Shown here: one piece after another, positions 61,140 to 64,000 of the stretch
Layout: every line of letters starts with the position of its first letter
Position numbering within the stretch: position 1 is the first letter of the stretch
Assembly (NCBI GenBank): GCA_016839165.1
Contig: CP069300.1
Location: 1,860,001-1,924,000, forward strand
DNA from: Bradyrhizobium sp. PSBB068
Lineage (GTDB): Bacteria > Pseudomonadota > Alphaproteobacteria > Rhizobiales > Xanthobacteraceae
Direction: 5' to 3'
DNA: 64,000 nucleotides
Notes under the pieces: model-generated
The model's database searches: none
The model's input: only the letters and a program-made list of their open reading frames with translations
Told to the model about the DNA's origin: nothing
Made by a program: the position numbers and the translations under genes

Positions 61140-61705
61140 TCAATCCTCGCACTGCGGCAGCTGCTTCACCGCCTCGGTGTGCTCCCGCTGCGGCTCGTTG
61201 GCACCTTTCCCGGAGGTCGCCTTGGGGGCGCTTCCGGGCCCATCATAGGTCTGGGAGAAGTGCGCGAGCGGGAAGTTGAGGCTGATCTTCTGTCCGGTCA
61301 GGTTCTTGGCTTCCACCACGATCGTCTGCGCATGCTTCAGCCGTTCGATCAGTTCGCCATTGGCCTCCCGCCGCAGCCCAGCGTGTAGCAGTGCGTCCGC
61401 GCGATCTGCATCGGCTCGTCCTGGTCGATCCGCAGGCTGATCGTGCCTTCCAGCATGGTCCGCGTGCCGACATTGGCAGTGAGCAGCGCGCGCGTCGGGC
61501 TCTGCGGCGAGATGCTGATGGTGCCGCCCGAGGGCGCGCACTGGCCGCGTGCGGCAGCGGCAACGAAGCAGCTCGCCTCGGTCAGGCAGGTCTTGGCCCA
61601 GGGCTCGTAGGTGAGTTCGGTCGCGCGCGGGTCGGCCGCCTCCGCAATTCCGCCGAGCGAAAGCTGCACGGCGAACGATCCCATCAACAAAGCCACGTAG
61701 CGCAT
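61140..61705 (-). pseudogene. IalB-family (invasion associated locus B) gene, frameshifted
   Basis: Two overlapping minus-strand frames make one IalB-type protein. The first (61705 to a stop at 61349) has a signal peptide ending GIAEA, the YEPWAKTC lead, cysteines and SISPQSPTRALLTANVG; it runs into the wrong frame after TLGCGG. The second frame continues with ANGELIERLKHAQTIVVEAK, then NLTGQKISLNF and AHFSQTYDG to 61140, which is the normal IalB ending. Adding one base to the CCC run at 61367-61369 restores a single 188-residue protein. AGGGGAGACGGCG precedes the start. It is either a genuine recent pseudogene or a sequencing error in a short G run. Confidence 0.83.
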
Positions 61706-61741
61706 CGCCGTCTCCCCTTCACGAGGAGGCCGCGTATCGCG

Positions 61742-62473
61742 CTATTGCGGCTTTTTGTCGTTGGAGATGCGGACCAGATAATCCGCCTTGCTGTACTGCA
61801 TGTGATCGACGCAGAGCTGCGCCAGCGCCCAGCTGTCGCGGCCCTTCAGGAGCTCGATCATCAATTCGTGCTGGCGGCGCGACAGCGCGAGGCCTTCGCT
61901 GTCGGCGAGGTTCTTGGCGCGCATCGGCAGTGTCAGGTTCATGTAGTCCTGCAGTGAGCGCACCAGATAGGGATTGCCGCAGGCCGAGAACAGCGCGAGG
62001 TGGAATGCGTCGTTGGTCTCATGGATGCCGCGCATGTCCTGCGTGTCGGCCTTGAGGCAGTAGTGCCGCTGCAGCTCGCTCAGCTGGTCGATCAGGCTGT
62101 CCGGCGCGGGCAGGGCGATCATCAGCGCGGCCTGCCGCGTCAGCATCTCGCGCACCTCGTAGATCTGCCGCACCTCCTCGGCCGAATAGAACCGCACCGT
62201 GGCGCCGACATTCTTCTCGCGCAGCACGATGCCCTGGCGCTCGAGCTGGAACAGCGCCTGGCGGACGAAATGCCGGCTCGCGCCGTAGCGCTGCATCAGC
62301 GTATCCTCGACCAGCCGCAGGCCAGGCGCGAAGCGGCCGAAGATGATGTCCTCCTCCAGCCGGCGGATAACTTCCGCCTGTTCCTCCTCGCGCGAGGGGG
62401 CCAGGAGTTCGGGCGGGACGGGCTCGGCTTTCATGGGCTCTGGGCTTCGGGGGCGATGCCCTGAGGTCAGCAT
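61742..62473 (-). CDS. GntR family transcriptional regulator, FadR (FCD) subfamily
   Basis: 243 residues from the ATG at 62473, or 230 from the ATG at 62434; neither has a strong ribosome site. The winged-helix HTH lies at about 35-100 (RRLEEDIIFGRFAPGLRLVE, then YGASRHFVRQALFQLERQGI in part). The all-helical FCD effector domain (about 105-230) has conserved Asp/His metal ligands in HETNDAFH and RQHELM. Such regulators sense sugar acids and repress catabolic genes. Two matching palindromes lie between it and the divergent dehydratase gene. Confidence 0.9.
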   Translation of the reverse strand: MLTSGHRPRSPEPMKAEPVPPELLAPSREEEQAEVIRRLEEDIIFGRFAPGLRLVEDTLMQRYGASRHFVRQALFQLERQGIVLREKNVGATVRFYSAEEVRQIYEVREMLTRQAALMIALPAPDSLIDQLSELQRHYCLKADTQDMRGIHETNDAFHLALFSACGNPYLVRSLQDYMNLTLPMRAKNLADSEGLALSRRQHELMIELLKGRDSWALAQLCVDHMQYSKADYLVRISNDKKPQ

Positions 62474-62485
62474 GATGCTCTGGCC

Positions 62486-62501
62486 ATTGTCAATAATGAG
62501 A
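62486..62501. promoter_or_regulatory. GntR-type operator, copy 1
   Basis: ATTGTCAATAATGAGA contains the palindromic core ATTGTCAAT. It lies 12 bases upstream of the regulator start. An inverted near-copy is at 62543-62557, so the two sites face each other across 41 bases. Confidence 0.65.
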
Positions 62502-62542
62502 GCAATTTTGCCGCGGAGCAGCCACCCGCTGCCGCCGGATTA

Positions 62543-62557
62543 TCTCATATTGACAAT
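62543..62557. promoter_or_regulatory. GntR-type operator, copy 2
   Basis: TCTCATATTGACAAT is the reverse complement of copy 1 apart from one missing A. Its core ATTGACAAT is the same palindrome. It is 51 bases before the dehydratase start, where a repressor would block that promoter. Confidence 0.65.
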
Positions 62558-62608
62558 AATTCCGGCCGCTCCTTAAGTGCGACCTGATAACCACGGGACG
62601 AGAAGAAA

Positions 62609-64000
62609 ATGGCCGACGGACTTCGCAAGGGACTGACCAGCTACGGTGACGCCGGCTTCTCGCTGTTCCTGCGCAAGGCCTTCATCAAGGCGATGGGCTA
62701 TTCCGACGACGCGCTCAATCGCCCGATCGTCGGCATCACCAACACCTACAGCGACTACAATCCCTGCCACGGCAACGTGCCGCAGATCATCGAGGCGGTG
62801 AAGCGCGGCGTGATGCTGTCGGGCGCGATGCCGTTCGTGTTCCCGACCATCTCGATCGCCGAGAGCTTTGCGCATCCGACCTCGATGTATCTGCGCAACC
62901 TGATGGCGATGGATACCGAGGAGATGATCCGCGCCCAGCCGATGGATGCGGTGATCGTGATCGGCGGCTGCGACAAGACCCTGCCGGCACAGCTCATGGC
63001 CGCGATCAGCGCCGACCTGCCGACGGTGGTGATTCCAGTCGGGCCGATGGTGGTCGGCCATCACAAGGGCGAGGTGCTCGGCGCCTGCACCGACTGCCGA
63101 AGGCTGTGGGGCAAGTATCGCGCCGGCGAGATCGACGACAACGAGATCGAGGCGGTGAACGGGCGCCTTGCGCCCTCCGTGGGCACTTGCATGGTGATGG
63201 GCACGGCTTCCACGATGGCCTGCATCACCGAGGCGCTCGGCCTGTCGCTGCCGATGAGCGCGACGATCCCGGCGCCGCATGCCGAACGCTTCCGCTCCGC
63301 CGAGGCCAGCGGCCGCGTCGCCGCCGAGATGGCGAAGACCAAGGGACCGAAGCCGAGCGAGATCCTGACGCCGGCCTCGTTCCGCAACGCCCAGGTTGTC
63401 ATGCAGGCGATCGGCGGCTCGACCAACGGGCTGATCCACCTCACCGCCATCGCCAACCGCTCGCCGCACAAGATCGACCTCGAGGCGTTCGACAGACTGG
63501 GCCGCGAGGTGCCGGTGCTGGTCGACCTCAAGCCGTCGGGCGAGCATTACATGGAACACTTCCATCATGCCGGTGGTGTGCCGAAGCTGATGGCGCAACT
63601 CGGCGACCTCATCGATCTCGACGCGAGGACCATCACCGGTCAGACCTTGCGCGAGGTCGTGGCTAATGCAGAGGACGTGCCGGGGCAGGATGCCATCCGC
63701 TCCAAGGCAAACCCGATCAAGTCCGAAGGTGCGATGGCGATCCTGCACGGCAATCTCGCGCCGCGCGGCGCCGTGATCAAGCAGTCGGCGGCGAGCCCAA
63801 AGCTGTTGCAGCACACCGGCCGCGCCGTGGTGTTCGAGTCGGTCGAAGACATGACGCTGCGGGTCGATGATCCCGCGCTCGACGTGACCGCTGACGACGT
63901 GCTGGTGCTGCGCAATGCCGGCCCGAAGGGCGCGCCGGGCATGCCGGAGGCGGGCTACCTGCCGATCCCGAAGAAGCTGGCGCGCGCCGGGGTGAAGGAC
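62609..64000 (+). CDS. IlvD/Edd family dehydratase (partial, runs off the window)
   Basis: 464 codons are open from the ATG at 62609 to the last base with no stop, so the C-terminal part (about 100 residues in this family) is missing. Fe-S dehydratase of sugar acids or dihydroxy acids. The three cluster cysteines are C53 (NPCHGN), C121 (GGCDKTLPA) and C194 (VGTCMVMG), and the QAIGGSTNG loop is present. The start MADGLRKGLTSYGD and SDYNPCHG context fit the arabinonate/xylonate-type branch better than biosynthetic IlvD. Divergent from a FadR-type regulator and near udh and a lactonase, so sugar-acid catabolism is likely. Confidence 0.9.
   Translation, partial: MADGLRKGLTSYGDAGFSLFLRKAFIKAMGYSDDALNRPIVGITNTYSDYNPCHGNVPQIIEAVKRGVMLSGAMPFVFPTISIAESFAHPTSMYLRNLMAMDTEEMIRAQPMDAVIVIGGCDKTLPAQLMAAISADLPTVVIPVGPMVVGHHKGEVLGACTDCRRLWGKYRAGEIDDNEIEAVNGRLAPSVGTCMVMGTASTMACITEALGLSLPMSATIPAPHAERFRSAEASGRVAAEMAKTKGPKPSEILTPASFRNAQVVMQAIGGSTNGLIHLTAIANRSPHKIDLEAFDRLGREVPVLVDLKPSGEHYMEHFHHAGGVPKLMAQLGDLIDLDARTITGQTLREVVANAEDVPGQDAIRSKANPIKSEGAMAILHGNLAPRGAVIKQSAASPKLLQHTGRAVVFESVEDMTLRVDDPALDVTADDVLVLRNAGPKGAPGMPEAGYLPIPKKLARAGVKD

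Noticed and set aside
62573..63814. A 413-codon open frame on the minus strand
   Set aside because: Antisense to the IlvD/Edd dehydratase, whose three cluster cysteines are in place on the plus strand.

Overview
This is a GC-rich alphaproteobacterial chromosome segment. Gene content, the mix of Liv, Dpp, nitrate and polar amino acid ABC transporters, a DctA carrier with a sigma-54 promoter, a PraR-like regulator and several families of inverted intergenic repeats all point to Bradyrhizobium or a close relative (Nitrobacteraceae). I saw no rRNA, tRNA, CRISPR array, transposase or integrase. Most of the window reads as ordinary, dense metabolic chromosome.

Layout. 0-2.2 kb: end of a Liv-type branched-chain amino acid ABC operon (minus strand). 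2.4-9.8 kb: a carbohydrate block with a GT4 glycosyltransferase, a divergent fused ABC exporter, a glycogen-debranching-type glucosidase, a PRC-barrel protein and an MFS carrier. 9.9-14.3 kb: an L,D-transpeptidase, a methyltransferase and a glycogen synthase. 14.4-23.5 kb: a catabolic block with a family III CoA-transferase, a complete Dpp/Opp-type ABC system, a zinc alcohol dehydrogenase and an isopropylmalate-dehydrogenase-family enzyme. 23.5-25.9 kb: a solitary nuclease-NACHT ATPase gene of lower GC, the best candidate for a poorly described system (predicted anti-phage defence). 26.1-29.7 kb: a His-rich secreted peptide, a second L,D-transpeptidase, the PraR-like regulator and a small hypothetical gene. 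29.7-34.1 kb: dctA, an HWE histidine kinase and a beta-lactamase-fold hydrolase. 34.2-38.6 kb: an intradiol dioxygenase and a nitrate-type ABC operon. 38.7-47.4 kb: aldo/keto reductase, DMT carrier, a 1449-residue autotransporter, a sorbitol/threonine-type dehydrogenase and an SDR. 47.4-54.3 kb: parts of a polar amino acid ABC system, polyphosphate kinase 2, an FAH-family hydrolase, a 35-residue membrane peptide and an LTXXQ-type secreted protein. 54.3-59.0 kb: an Lrp regulator divergent from an AceE-like transketolase, then an aldehyde dehydrogenase. 59.2-64.0 kb: a sugar-acid block with an SMP-30 lactonase, uronate dehydrogenase, a frameshifted IalB-family gene, a GntR regulator and an IlvD/Edd dehydratase that runs off the window.

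How it fits together. The lactonase, uronate dehydrogenase and dehydratase form a plausible oxidative sugar-acid route, with the GntR protein acting on paired ATTGNCAAT palindromes in the divergent intergenic region. dctA has a textbook sigma-54 promoter 53 bases before its start codon. Convergent gene pairs are repeatedly separated by palindromic repeats or bidirectional hairpins. In one case the palindrome supplies both stop codons.
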